Counted from the stretch's first letter, positions 1-8,466 are shown. The stretch: 64,000 nt of DNA from Pleomorphomonas sp. JP5 (GCF_023721815.1 NZ_JAMDLI010000022.1:558001-622000), one strand, 5' to 3'. Program-made: numbers and translations. The notes: a model not told the origin generated them from the sequence alone.

Positions 1-343
1 GGTGCTCGACTGGGTCAACGGGCGTTTTGGTGTTCGACCGGTCGCGACCATCGGCGTGATGGCGATCGCCCAGCCGCCCAAGCTTGTTGCGGCCATTCGT
101 TCCGCCCTGCCTGATGATCCCATCCGTCTCGCTGCCATTGAGCTGGTCACCACAGTGACCGGCTCTGTGTTTCTGGCCCTGGCGCTTTTGGAACGGCGTC
201 TCCTACCCGACGATGTCTGGCTTGCCGCCCATATCGACGAGGACTGGAACGCCGAACTCTGGGGAGTCGACAGCGAGGCCAGGCAGCGCCGCGACTTCCG
301 CCGTGCCGACTTCGACGCGGCTGCTCTGCTTCTTCTGGATTGA
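1..343 (+). CDS. ATP12-family F1-ATPase assembly chaperone, C-terminal part
   Basis: This is the 3' end of a gene that begins left of the window; the frame is open to the first base. The visible 113 residues match the C-terminal part of the ATP12 chaperone family (alphaproteobacterial and mitochondrial), which binds the F1 alpha subunit during assembly of the ATP synthase. Seen directly are a hydrophobic helix with T-G-S-V-F-L-A-L-A-L, followed by the family-typical I-D-E-D-W-N-A-E-L-W-G stretch near residue 80 and an A-D-F-D-A-A-A-L-L-L end. The GTG at base 2 is not considered the true start. It converges with the next gene across a 3-base gap. Confidence 0.8.
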   Translation, partial: VLDWVNGRFGVRPVATIGVMAIAQPPKLVAAIRSALPDDPIRLAAIELVTTVTGSVFLALALLERRLLPDDVWLAAHIDEDWNAELWGVDSEARQRRDFRRADFDAAALLLLD

Positions 344-346
344 CAG

Positions 347-895
347 TCAGCGCTGAAAATCGTCTCGCTTCAGACGGTACAGCACATGCGGCCTCAAGGG
401 ATGGTCTTCTGCAAGCAACGGATGCAGGAAGTCGTCAGTCGGATTCCGCGTCATCCCAAGGCTCTTCATCACCGCTTGCGATGGAAGATTGGGAACAGCC
501 GTGAAGGCGACGATCTCGTCGAGGCCAAGAACATCGAAGCCATGGGCCAGGGCGGCCCGCGCGGCTTCGCTGGCATATCCGTGGCGCCAGAACGCCTTGG
601 CAAGCCGCCAGCCGACCTCGACAGCAGGCGCGAAGGGATAGGCAGGGTTCAGCACCTTCTGAATGCCGACCATGCCAATGAACGCGTCGTCCTCGCGTCG
701 CCGCACCGCTGAGAAACCGTAGCCGTGGTCCGCCCACATGCCGCGCAGGCGGTCGACAAGCGCGTTGCTTTCCTCTTCCGTCATCGTTTTCGGGAAGTAG
801 CGCATCACGTCCGGGTCGGCGTTGAGGGCGGCAAAGGGCGCAAGGTCTCGCTCCGTCCAGGGAGCCAGCAAGAGGCGTGATGAGGCGAGGATCAT
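347..895 (-). CDS. GNAT family N-acetyltransferase (RimJ/RimL-like)
   Basis: Predicted acetyl-CoA-dependent N-acetyltransferase of 182 residues. The N-terminus (S-R-L-L-L-A-P-W-T-E-R-D-L) and the acetyl-CoA binding segment W-R-H-G-Y-A-S-E-A-A near residue 105 are typical of the RimJ/RimL type, which acetylates protein N-termini or small amines; the substrate here is unknown. The start is the ATG at 895 because AAGGAG lies about seven bases upstream. The frame stays open far upstream, but that extension is antisense to secG and lacks protein character. It stands alone, convergent with the ATP12 gene. Confidence 0.8.
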   Translation of the reverse strand: MILASSRLLLAPWTERDLAPFAALNADPDVMRYFPKTMTEEESNALVDRLRGMWADHGYGFSAVRRREDDAFIGMVGIQKVLNPAYPFAPAVEVGWRLAKAFWRHGYASEAARAALAHGFDVLGLDEIVAFTAVPNLPSQAVMKSLGMTRNPTDDFLHPLLAEDHPLRPHVLYRLKRDDFQR

Positions 896-1081
896 GGTCG
901 GCTCCTTTTCCAGACGGCAAGGGCTTGTGATAGGTTGTCGGCTTTCCAAAATAAACGCCATAGAAAGGTGGAAAGGCCGGCAACCTTCGTGTACAACGCC
1001 GCGGACTCGGGCCGCATGTGCGGTCGGTGTGCCCTTTGGCGCGTCCCCGGCCGGGATGCCCGACAAGAGTTTTGGGGTTAC

Positions 1082-1630
1082 ATGCAAACCGTTCTTCTCG
1101 TCATCCACCTGATGGTGGTCGCAGCCCTCGTGGGCGTCGTGCTCCTGCAGCGTTCCGAAGGCGGCGCGCTCGGCATTGGTGGCGGCGGCGGCTTCATGAC
1201 CAGCCGCGGTACCGCCAACGTGCTGACCCGAACCACCGCCATCCTTGCGGCAGTGTTCTTTCTGACGTCGCTCGCGCTGTCGATTCTGCCGCGCTTCACC
1301 GGGTCGCAGGAATCTATCCTCGACCGCGTGCAAACGGCTCCTTCCGCGCCGGCCGCCGATCAGCCGATCGGCAGCGGCAAGGGTGGCGTTCTCGACCAGC
1401 TCAACCAGATCAGCAAGCCGGCCGCCCAGCCGGGCAATACCCCGGTTGCGCCCGTCGTGGATGTCCCCGCGGCTCCCGCTGCCGAGGCGCCAGCAGCTCC
1501 TGTGACCGAAGCTCCCGCCGCAGAGGCCCCAGTTGCTCCCGCGACCGAAGCTCCGGCGGCTCCCGCAGTGGAAACTCCGGCCGCTCCGGCAACTGATTCG
1601 GCTCCAGCCACCCCCGGGACAACGCCCTGA
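1082..1630 (+). CDS. secG: preprotein translocase subunit SecG
   Basis: Membrane subunit of the SecYEG protein-export channel. The 182-residue product has the two transmembrane helices of SecG (about residues 3-22 and 52-72), joined by the conserved loop L-L-Q-R-S-E-G-G-A-L-G and a glycine run. The SecG core takes up only the first 80 or so residues. The rest is a low-complexity cytoplasmic tail of Ala, Pro, Glu, Val and Thr repeats, as in other Hyphomicrobiales, and longer than the tail of enteric SecG. Start at 1082, since the longer open frame upstream has no SecG similarity. A hairpin with a T-run follows at 1660-1688, so secG is probably a single-gene unit upstream of pyrG. Confidence 0.95.
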   Translation: MQTVLLVIHLMVVAALVGVVLLQRSEGGALGIGGGGGFMTSRGTANVLTRTTAILAAVFFLTSLALSILPRFTGSQESILDRVQTAPSAPAADQPIGSGKGGVLDQLNQISKPAAQPGNTPVAPVVDVPAAPAAEAPAAPVTEAPAAEAPVAPATEAPAAPAVETPAAPATDSAPATPGTTP

Positions 1631-1659
1631 GGCGCCCCGAACGGCAGAAAACGGACAAA

Positions 1660-1688
1660 CACGGTCGCGGAATTCCGCGGCCGTTTTC
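1660..1688 (+). terminator. Rho-independent terminator after secG
   Basis: Stem CGGTCGCGG / CCGCGGCCG (one G-T wobble) with an AATT loop, followed by TTTT, 30 bases after the secG stop codon. Confidence 0.8.
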
Positions 1689-1733
1689 ATGAGATGAAAC
1701 AGCAACTTGAAACGTAAGTCGGCCGGAGGGAAA

Positions 1734-1763
1734 CGCTCCTTCCGGAGCGGCCTTTTCGTTTTG
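1734..1763 (+). terminator. second hairpin with T-run in the pyrG leader
   Basis: Perfect stem CGCTCC-TTCC-GGAGCG followed by GCC and a T-rich stretch (TTTTCGTTTTG), ending about 60 bases before the pyrG start. It may be a backup terminator for secG or an attenuator in the pyrG leader; the sequence does not decide which. Confidence 0.55.
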
Positions 1764-1824
1764 TTTTGGATAAACCAGTCGGACCACTCCCCAAACGGTC
1801 CGCGAAGAGATAGGTTGAAGGCCC

Positions 1825-3453
1825 ATGGCGCGGTACATTTTCATTACTGGCGGCGTGGTTTCGTCCTTGGGCAAGGGGCTCGCAGCTGCGGCTCTGGCGT
1901 CTCTCCTGCAGGCGCGTGGCTACAAGGTTCGTCTCCGTAAGCTCGATCCCTATCTGAACGTCGATCCGGGGACGATGTCTCCGTATCAGCATGGCGAAGT
2001 TTTCGTGACCGACGACGGCGCGGAGACCGACCTCGATCTTGGCCACTATGAGCGCTTCACGGGGCGCCCGGCCAACAAGCAGGACAACATCACCACCGGT
2101 CGCATCTATCAGGAGATCATCGCCCGCGAGCGACATGGCGATTATCTCGGTGGCACGGTGCAGGTGATTCCGCATGTCACCGACGCCATCAAGGCGTTCA
2201 TCCTCGACGGCAACGAGAACTATGACTTCGTGCTGTGCGAGATCGGTGGAACGGTCGGCGATATCGAGGCAATGCCGTTCTTGGAGGCGATCCGTCAGCT
2301 CGGCAACGAGCTGCCGCGCCGGCACTGCGTCTATATCCATTTGACGCTGATGCCCTACATTCCCTCGGCGGGCGAACTCAAGACCAAGCCGACCCAGCAC
2401 TCGGTCAAGGAGCTGCGCTCCATTGGCATCCAGCCGGACATCCTGCTCGTCCGTTGTGACCGACCCATTCCCGAAGGCGAGCGCAAGAAGCTGTCGTTGT
2501 TCTGCAACGTCCGCCAGTCGGCGGTCATTCCGGGGCTCGATGTCGGCACGATCTACGAAGTGCCGCTCGCCTACCACAAGGAAGGTTTCGACGACGAGGT
2601 GCTGGCGGCCTTCGGCATCGAGGCGGCGCCGGCCCCCAAGCTTGAGCGCTGGGAAGGTATCGTCAACCGCATCAAGAACCCCGAGGGCGAGGTGAACATC
2701 GCCGTCGTCGGCAAGTACACGGTGCTGAAGGATGCCTACAAGTCGCTGATCGAGGCGCTGGTGCATGGCGGCATCGCCAACAATGTGCGCGTCAGGATCG
2801 AGTGGATCGAGAGCGAGGTGTTCGAGAAGGAGGATCCAACCCCCTATCTCGACCATGTGCACGGCATTCTGGTGCCGGGCGGCTTCGGCGAGCGTGGGTC
2901 CGAGGGAAAGATCCTTGCGGCCCGCTTTGCGCGCCAGCACAACGTGCCGTATTTCGGCATTTGCTTTGGCATGCAGATGGCTGTGATCGAAGCGGCGCGG
3001 GCGCTCGCCGGCGTGAGCGGAGCGTCTTCGTCGGAGTTTGGGCCCACCGACGAGCCGGTGGTCGGCCTGATGACCGAGTGGCTGAAGGGCAACGCTCTCG
3101 AGAAGCGCAGGGCCGGTGGCGACATGGGCGGCACCCTGCGTCTTGGCTCCTACGAAGCGCATCTCGCCAAGGGGTCCAAGATAGCCGAGATCTATGGCTC
3201 GGAGATCATCCACGAGCGGCATCGCCACCGCTACGAGGTCAACATCGACTATCGCGACCGGCTCGAGGCCTGTGGCCTGTCGTTTGCCGGCATGTCTCCG
3301 GATGGCGTGTTGCCGGAGACGGTGGAGATTCCCGGCCACCCCTGGTTCATCGGCGTTCAGTACCACCCCGAGCTGAAGAGCCGGCCATTCGAGCCGCATC
3401 CGCTGTTTGCAAGCTTCATCGAAGCTGCGGTGGAGCAGAGCCGGTTGGTGTGA
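1825..3453 (+). CDS. pyrG: CTP synthase
   Basis: Makes CTP from UTP, ATP and glutamine, the last step of pyrimidine nucleotide synthesis, in the cytoplasm. The 542 residues are full length. The N-terminal synthetase domain begins with the invariant [18 protein letters not shown] and includes the [14 protein letters not shown] segment. The C-terminal class I glutamine amidotransferase domain (from about residue 290) has the nucleophile in [10 protein letters not shown] (Cys380) and the His-Glu pair in Q-Y-H-P-E-L near residue 515. A terminator follows directly. Confidence 0.98.
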   Translation: MARYIFITGGVVSSLGKGLAAAALASLLQARGYKVRLRKLDPYLNVDPGTMSPYQHGEVFVTDDGAETDLDLGHYERFTGRPANKQDNITTGRIYQEIIARERHGDYLGGTVQVIPHVTDAIKAFILDGNENYDFVLCEIGGTVGDIEAMPFLEAIRQLGNELPRRHCVYIHLTLMPYIPSAGELKTKPTQHSVKELRSIGIQPDILLVRCDRPIPEGERKKLSLFCNVRQSAVIPGLDVGTIYEVPLAYHKEGFDDEVLAAFGIEAAPAPKLERWEGIVNRIKNPEGEVNIAVVGKYTVLKDAYKSLIEALVHGGIANNVRVRIEWIESEVFEKEDPTPYLDHVHGILVPGGFGERGSEGKILAARFARQHNVPYFGICFGMQMAVIEAARALAGVSGASSSEFGPTDEPVVGLMTEWLKGNALEKRRAGGDMGGTLRLGSYEAHLAKGSKIAEIYGSEIIHERHRHRYEVNIDYRDRLEACGLSFAGMSPDGVLPETVEIPGHPWFIGVQYHPELKSRPFEPHPLFASFIEAAVEQSRLV

Positions 3454-3479
3454 GACCGATGAACAGGTCCTAGACGTGC

Positions 3480-3517
3480 TGAGGCGGCCGGATTCTTGTC
3501 CGACCGCCTCTTTCTTT
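3480..3517 (+). terminator. Rho-independent terminator after pyrG
   Basis: Inverted repeat GAGGCGGCCGGA / TCCGACCGCCTC (one mismatch) with a six-base loop and TTTCTTT after it, 27 bases past the pyrG stop. The rest of the 272-base gap to the next gene contains nothing else recognised. Confidence 0.85.
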
Positions 3518-3725
3518 GGGCGAGGGTGGGAGCTGTGGGGTGTGTTGACCGCACCCGCCTCGCGCCCCGGGGGCGTCGCTTACATCACCAAGATTTGAAT
3601 CGATTTTTCAGTTTGACTTTGCCGGAGCCAGACGAGACGGACTATGGTTCGAACGCAGTGGCTTTAGTCATCTCTTGCCCCGGAGATGCGCTTCGCCGGG
3701 GCGGGGGCGAGGATAAAGGTGCTTC

Positions 3726-4979
3726 ATGACCTGCTCTCGTTTCGTCCGCCTTGTAGGCGTGGTGATGACCATGCTGATGATGGCGACCCTGCCGGCTAGG
3801 GCTTCGGAGCTGCTTGAGGCGATTGATGCCGACGACGTTGTTCTTCTTCAGTCACTGAGCCGGACCGCACAGACGAAAGCCGAGAGAGAGCTTGCGGCAG
3901 CGACCGTGCTCAGCCTCTACCACCATGACGCAGAGGCCGAAGCGGCCTTCCGCGCTCTTGGTGTCTCGTCGGCGGAGAATGGACTCAAGGCGGCGGCCGA
4001 GGGTGGCCTTGCCGGGCTTTTTGTGCGCCAGAGCCGTTTTGCCGAAGCCGAGGCTGCGCTCAAGGCGATGCGGGAACTCAGGGAAGAGCCACTCAGTGAA
4101 AACGAACAGCGTACACTGGTTTTCGTCGCGGCCTTGCGCGACATGCCGTCAATGCGGCGCGAACGTCATGCTCCGGGCACTCTGGCGATCACGCGTGACA
4201 GGGCAGGCATGACGGTTGTGACGATGCTGATCAACGGTCGGGAGCAGGCCTGCGTTCTCGATACAGGCGCCGTTTTCTCTGTGGTTCCGCAATCAACGGC
4301 GGATCGCCTGGGGCTCTCGGCAGTTGCCTCAACGGCGCGAACCGGCAGCAGCACGGGGGCCTCAGTCGAAACGCGTCTTGCCGTTGCCGACCGGATCGAG
4401 TTTGGCGACACGGTTTTGCGCGACGCCGTGTTCATGGTGGTGCCAGATGAGAGCCTTCGCTTTCCCGATGGCTACCGCATTGACGCCATCATCGGCCTGC
4501 CGGTGATGCGGGCGCTCGATCGTCTGGAGTTCGTGCGCGCAGAGGACGAGGAGCACCTGGACTACGGTGAGCGACCGGGGGCGGATGTCACGCCAAACCT
4601 GATAATGTCCGGTGCACAGCCGAAACTGCTGCTCGATGTCGATGGCGGTGACAGACCGCTTCGGCTCATGCTCGACAGCGGCGCCTCGAAAACCATGCTG
4701 TATGAGAGCGCACTTGACCGCAACCCCGGACTGGCCGCGCGGGCGGTGGCCAAGCCAACGACCTCCGGGGGGGTTGGTGGCGTCGTTACCGATCACACAG
4801 CGAGAGCGCTCGACAGGCTTGTCGTCCATGTCGGCGACCGTGCCCTGACGATCCACGACGTCAGGATCACCAACCTGGTCAAGGGCCCGATGGACGGACT
4901 GCTTGGGCAGGATCTGCTGTCGCAAGGCCGTCGCGTCGTGCTCGATTTCCAACGAATGCTGTTTGCCATCGAGGATTGA
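3726..4979 (+). CDS. secreted protein with two retropepsin-like aspartic protease domains
   Basis: The 417-residue product starts with a signal peptide (hydrophobic stretch about residues 8-26, cleavage near A-R-A-S). A helical, TPR-like region follows at about 40-140. Then come two retropepsin-like domains: the first has its catalytic motif L-D-T-G-A at Asp179, the second L-D-S-G-A at Asp317. Each is followed by the hydrophobic I-I-G-L / L-L-G-Q-D flap-type motif expected of this fold. Retropepsins normally work as homodimers with one D-T/S-G motif per chain, so two in one polypeptide could form an internal pseudo-dimer. Substrate unknown, probably periplasmic. Single gene, facing the TRAP operon. 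Confidence 0.75.
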   Translation: MTCSRFVRLVGVVMTMLMMATLPARASELLEAIDADDVVLLQSLSRTAQTKAERELAAATVLSLYHHDAEAEAAFRALGVSSAENGLKAAAEGGLAGLFVRQSRFAEAEAALKAMRELREEPLSENEQRTLVFVAALRDMPSMRRERHAPGTLAITRDRAGMTVVTMLINGREQACVLDTGAVFSVVPQSTADRLGLSAVASTARTGSSTGASVETRLAVADRIEFGDTVLRDAVFMVVPDESLRFPDGYRIDAIIGLPVMRALDRLEFVRAEDEEHLDYGERPGADVTPNLIMSGAQPKLLLDVDGGDRPLRLMLDSGASKTMLYESALDRNPGLAARAVAKPTTSGGVGGVVTDHTARALDRLVVHVGDRALTIHDVRITNLVKGPMDGLLGQDLLSQGRRVVLDFQRMLFAIED

Positions 4980-4988
4980 CGGCCTCGC

Positions 4989-5017
4989 GCCGGCCGCCGT
5001 GAGGCGCGCCGGCTTTT
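4989..5017 (+). terminator. terminator after the protease-like gene
   Basis: Stem GCCGGCCGCC-GTGA-GGCGCGCCGGC with one bulged C, followed by TTTT, ten bases after the stop codon. It sits between two convergent genes. Confidence 0.7.
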
Positions 5018-5026
5018 CCGTTGGGG

Positions 5027-6013
5027 CTACAGAGCCGCGAGGGCCTTGATCCTCTCCATGCCGCCAACCTTGGGTGCCAGGGTCGTCCAGACGCCTTCGG
5101 CGCCCTTTGCCCAATCCTCGCGATTTTCCGGCGCGATCACCCGCCCGCCAGCGGCCAGGGCTGCTTCCATCGAGGTGATCTCGTCGGCCTGCATCAACTC
5201 GTCGAAATAGGTCGCGCCCTCGGAGATCGCCGACGCAAACACCGCTTTCTCGTCGTCGGCGAGGCTGTTCCAGAAGCCAGCCGACAGGTAGACCGCGCCA
5301 GTCGCCCAGATATGGGCTGTCTCTATGAGGTAGGGCACCACCTCATAGAGGCGGAAGCCGGCGTAGGCGGACTTGGTGAGGTCCATCATGTCGACGACGC
5401 CGGTTTTCAGGGCGTTGTAGGTTTCCGTGATCGGGATCGGCGTCGGCTGTGCGCCATAGGCCTTCCAGAGTTCGACGTGCAGCGGGCTTTGGATGACGCG
5501 GATGCGTTTTCCGGACACGCCTTCCGGCGTGGTCACCGCCTCCTTGGCGAGCAGGTGACGGGCGCCATAGTTGATGAAGCCCAGGGTGACAAAGCCCTGG
5601 TCGGTCAGCTTTGCCTTGAACTCCTCGCCGACCGGCCCCCTGGTGGCGCGGCGGACATGATCTCGGTCGCGAAAGACGAAGGGTAGATCGAAGAGCTGTG
5701 TTTCCGGCACCCAGGTCGACAGCGCCGACAGGGTGGACAGGCTGGCTTGGATGGACCCGAGGCGGACGCCCTCGGCGACTTCTTTTTCGCCGCCCAGAGC
5801 CGCATTGCCGACGATGCGGAAATCGAAGCGGCCCGGGAGCTTTGCTTCCACGAGATCCCGCACCTTGAGCCAGATCTTGGTTTCGGGTTTATCGTCGCCA
5901 AGCAGCGAGGCAACCGTGAGCGCCCTTGGTGCGGCTTTTGCCGGTCGAATGATGGCGGGGAGGGCAAGGGCGGTAAGGCCGGCGGCAAAGGCGCGACGCG
6001 TGAGAACGGGCAA
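5027..6013 (-). CDS. TRAP transporter solute-binding protein, DctP family
   Basis: Periplasmic binding protein of a tripartite ATP-independent (TRAP) importer, 328 residues. The N-terminus carries a twin-arginine-like signal (T-R-R-A-F-A-A-G-L) ending near residue 28. The DctP fold is shown by G-K-R-I-R-V-I-Q-S-P near residue 170, where Arg172 is at the position that usually makes a salt bridge to a ligand carboxylate, and by T-E-T-Y-N-A-L-K-T-G-V-V-D at about 197-209. It is the last gene of a minus-strand unit that starts with a TPP riboswitch and NIPSNAP gene, 21 bases after the fused permease. Known TRAP ligands are mostly carboxylates. The riboswitch suggests a thiamine-related ligand, which is inference. 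Confidence 0.9.
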   Translation of the reverse strand: MPVLTRRAFAAGLTALALPAIIRPAKAAPRALTVASLLGDDKPETKIWLKVRDLVEAKLPGRFDFRIVGNAALGGEKEVAEGVRLGSIQASLSTLSALSTWVPETQLFDLPFVFRDRDHVRRATRGPVGEEFKAKLTDQGFVTLGFINYGARHLLAKEAVTTPEGVSGKRIRVIQSPLHVELWKAYGAQPTPIPITETYNALKTGVVDMMDLTKSAYAGFRLYEVVPYLIETAHIWATGAVYLSAGFWNSLADDEKAVFASAISEGATYFDELMQADEITSMEAALAAGGRVIAPENREDWAKGAEGVWTTLAPKVGGMERIKALAAL

Positions 6014-6034
6014 GGGTTTTCTCCAAAGTTGAGA

Positions 6035-7831
6035 TCAAGGGAGCGCCCAGAGGGCGACGACGATCGCCATCGCCGAGGTGGCGGCGATGAGGGTGAGGGT
6101 GAGCGGAAACACGGCGCGGAACACGCGGCTGGCGGAAAGGCCGGTAGTGCCAGCGGCAACGAAGACCAGCACGCCGACGGGCGGCGTGACGCCGCCGATC
6201 ATCAGGTTGACGGTGAGAATGACGCCGAAGGCCACCGGGTCGATGCCGGCGGCCACGGCGGATGGCAACAGGAGCGGCGCAAACAGAAGGATACCGGGGC
6301 CGACGTCGAGCGGACCACCGACGGCGATCAGGATCACGTTGGCGATGAACATGACGGCAAGCGGATTGCCGCCGAAGCTGGTCACCCGGCCTGCCAGGGC
6401 CTGCGGAAGACCATCGATGGCCAGCAGAAACACCAGCGGCGCCGACGAGGCGACCAGCAGGCCGATGGCGGCGGTCTCGCGGCCGGCCTGCAAGAAGGCC
6501 GCGAGAGCGACGCCACGGCCGGCCGACCCGGTCAGCGCGGCTGCTAGAGCATAGACCGAGGCAATGGCCGCCGCTTCCGTTGGGGTGGCGAGCCCCAGGC
6601 GGATGCCAAAGAAGACAACGAGCGCCAGGCCGAACACCGGTGCCGCCGCACCGAACGCGATGAAGCGCTCACGCCGGTTGGCGGAGGGACGGGCCGGTGA
6701 ATCCGCCGAAATGTGCAGCATCACCGCCATGGCCGCCGCGAGGATGAGGCCGGCAACAAGTCCTCCCTCGAACAGGGCGCCGACCGACAGGTTCGTGACC
6801 GAGGCCAGCAGCAGAAAGGCGATCGAAGGCGGGACGATGTTCGGCAATACGGCGGTCGCGGCAACGATGGCTGCCGCCTTTTCGGGCCTGACGCCGTCGG
6901 CGATCAGCGCCGGGGTCAGCACCTTGCCGCCGAAGGCCGCGTCGGCGATCGACGAACCGGAGACGCCGGAGAAGATGAGGTTGGTGACGAGCGTTGCCTG
7001 TGCCATGCCGCCGCGCCTGTGTCCGACCAGTGTCGAGGCAAACCGCACGAGACGGTGGGCCAGACCACCAACATTCATCAGCATCCCCGCAAGGAGAAAG
7101 AACGGGATGGCGAGCAGCAGGAACTTGCCCATCCCCGACACGGTCTGCTGCACGATGGCGGCTTCCGGCAGACGGGCGCCGAAGGGTACGGAAACGGCAA
7201 GTCCGACGATCAGCGAATGAACGAAGGGCGCGCCGGCCAAAAGGGCGATACACACGACGACGCAGGCGACAAGGCTGGGCAAGTCGGTTGCCACCAGTAC
7301 CGGAAGGTGCGGCAGGCCGGCGAGGATTGTGCCGCCGGCGATGACGGCAAGGACGAACAGCCGCGTCCGTCCCTTGGACAGGCAGCCAAGGACCACTTGC
7401 CCAGCCGCCAGCGCCCCGCCGATCACCACCGGCCAGAAGCGCCAGCTCTCGGGAATGCCGAGTGTGGGGGATGTGCCGCCGATCAGCGCGGCCACCTTGG
7501 CAGCGCCGAACATCAAGACCAGCGCACCGGCTAGCGTGATGGCATCGGAGATGGCGTCAGCGAACACGCGTCCACGGCGACCGAGGTGCCGGGTCACCAC
7601 GTCGATGCGCATGGCCAGCGGCCCGTTGGCGCAGAGCGGCAGGCCGAGGAACACCAAAACGGTATGCAGGAGGATTCCGAGGTCCTCTGTGGCGACGAAA
7701 CTGGTCGCGAAGATGTAGCGCAACAGTGTGGCGCCGAAGACCAGAACGAGCAGCGCCGCGAGCACGGATGCCAGCACGCCGGCTAGCGCCCGGTCGATGC
7801 CCGTGTAAAGCCGCGTGACGATGCTCGTCAT
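6035..7831 (-). CDS. TRAP transporter fused permease, DctQ-DctM
   Basis: Inner-membrane part of the TRAP importer, 598 residues, almost entirely hydrophobic. The first 165 residues or so form the four-helix DctQ domain. From about residue 185 the chain is DctM-like, with the typical F-F-L-L-A-G-M-L-M near residue 240, S-G-S-S-I-A-D-A at about 295 and I-G-G-V-T-P-P-V-G near 555. The DctQ and DctM units are fused in one chain, a common variant. Its ATG overlaps the stop of the NIPSNAP gene by four bases, so the two are translationally coupled. Driven by a Na+ or H+ gradient in the characterised family members. Confidence 0.9.
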   Translation of the reverse strand: MTSIVTRLYTGIDRALAGVLASVLAALLVLVFGATLLRYIFATSFVATEDLGILLHTVLVFLGLPLCANGPLAMRIDVVTRHLGRRGRVFADAISDAITLAGALVLMFGAAKVAALIGGTSPTLGIPESWRFWPVVIGGALAAGQVVLGCLSKGRTRLFVLAVIAGGTILAGLPHLPVLVATDLPSLVACVVVCIALLAGAPFVHSLIVGLAVSVPFGARLPEAAIVQQTVSGMGKFLLLAIPFFLLAGMLMNVGGLAHRLVRFASTLVGHRRGGMAQATLVTNLIFSGVSGSSIADAAFGGKVLTPALIADGVRPEKAAAIVAATAVLPNIVPPSIAFLLLASVTNLSVGALFEGGLVAGLILAAAMAVMLHISADSPARPSANRRERFIAFGAAAPVFGLALVVFFGIRLGLATPTEAAAIASVYALAAALTGSAGRGVALAAFLQAGRETAAIGLLVASSAPLVFLLAIDGLPQALAGRVTSFGGNPLAVMFIANVILIAVGGPLDVGPGILLFAPLLLPSAVAAGIDPVAFGVILTVNLMIGGVTPPVGVLVFVAAGTTGLSASRVFRAVFPLTLTLIAATSAMAIVVALWALP

Positions 7832-8160
7832 CGCCTCGGCACCGCGCCGCCGAGCGGAGAGAACCAGGTCGGTTTCAGGATGCGGCTTTTCATCGTCTGG
7901 ACGTAGGGCGCCGCCTTGGCGCGGAAGGCCTGCCAGGCGGGATCGCTTTCCATGCTGGCGCGGCGTCGCTCGCGGTCAGCGAGGTCGTCGTACTGCCAGA
8001 TGTGGACGACGTCGTTGACCGTGCCGACATCCTGGGTGAACCAGCCGATCAGCGTGCCGAGATGGCCGGTCTGGATCGCCATGCCCTCGCGGACATAGAG
8101 GTCGAGATAGGTGCCGACATGTGCCGGCGCGATGGTGTAGGTGCGTTCGTCGAGAATCAT
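7828..8160 (-). CDS. NIPSNAP family protein
   Basis: Small cytoplasmic protein of 110 residues with the NIPSNAP ferredoxin-like fold: it begins M-I-L-D-E-R-T-Y-T-I and contains the I-W-Q-Y-D-D-L-A-D-R-E-R-R-R segment near residue 75. Bacterial NIPSNAP proteins have no settled biochemical function; some resemble antibiotic-synthesis monooxygenase folds. It is the first gene after a TPP riboswitch and overlaps the TRAP permease start by four bases (ATGA), so it belongs to that transport operon. No strong Shine-Dalgarno sequence is visible just before 8160, and no other usual start codon is available in frame upstream. Confidence 0.8.
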   Translation of the reverse strand: MILDERTYTIAPAHVGTYLDLYVREGMAIQTGHLGTLIGWFTQDVGTVNDVVHIWQYDDLADRERRRASMESDPAWQAFRAKAAPYVQTMKSRILKPTWFSPLGGAVPRR

Positions 8161-8224
8161 GGTCGTTCGGCCGTCGTTGGAATTGCGGGCGGCGGAACGC
8201 GTCAGGCGACTGTCTGCATGGCTC

Positions 8225-8307
8225 TATCCCTCCGCCGGCATGACCCGGATCAGGTTCGTCGGGTTGGAAAACTCCTCTCAGCCCCGGAAGGGGCACCCCG
8301 TGAGATA
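8225..8307 (-). promoter_or_regulatory. TPP riboswitch (THI element)
   Basis: Read on the minus strand, the region has the conserved parts of the thiamine pyrophosphate aptamer in order: GGGGTGCC, GGGCTGAGA (pyrimidine sensor), ACCTGATCCGGGTCATGCC and GCGGAGGGA. A closing P1 helix forms between TATCTC (8307-8302) and GGGATA (8230-8225) with one T-G wobble. It lies 64 bases upstream of the NIPSNAP-TRAP operon, so that operon should be repressed when TPP is plentiful. I see no T-rich terminator between aptamer and gene, which argues for translational control or another mechanism. Confidence 0.95.
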
Positions 8308-8466
8308 TGTCGAGCTTAGCCGGATGGCTGCGAAGGCGCCATAGGCAAACACCTCTATCCGCGAGGGAGAGCCATGCGCCGAGCGAACAGGCGGCGATGG
8401 CAAACGGCTTGTGGGGGCGATGACCGTCCACTAGGGTCGGCGGGTTTACTGGTATCGATATTGACG

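Noticed and set aside
347-1705. 452-codon open frame on the minus strand covering secG
   Set aside because: Only the last 182 codons look like a protein (GNAT). The upstream part is antisense to secG with Gly/Arg/Ser-rich composition.
1687-3399. 570-codon minus-strand open frame opposite pyrG
   Set aside because: Antisense shadow of a strongly conserved gene; composition is His/Arg/Leu-rich without motifs.
3407-3729. Short plus-strand open frames between pyrG and the protease-like gene
   Set aside because: They run through the pyrG terminator, lack ribosome sites and have no protein-like composition.
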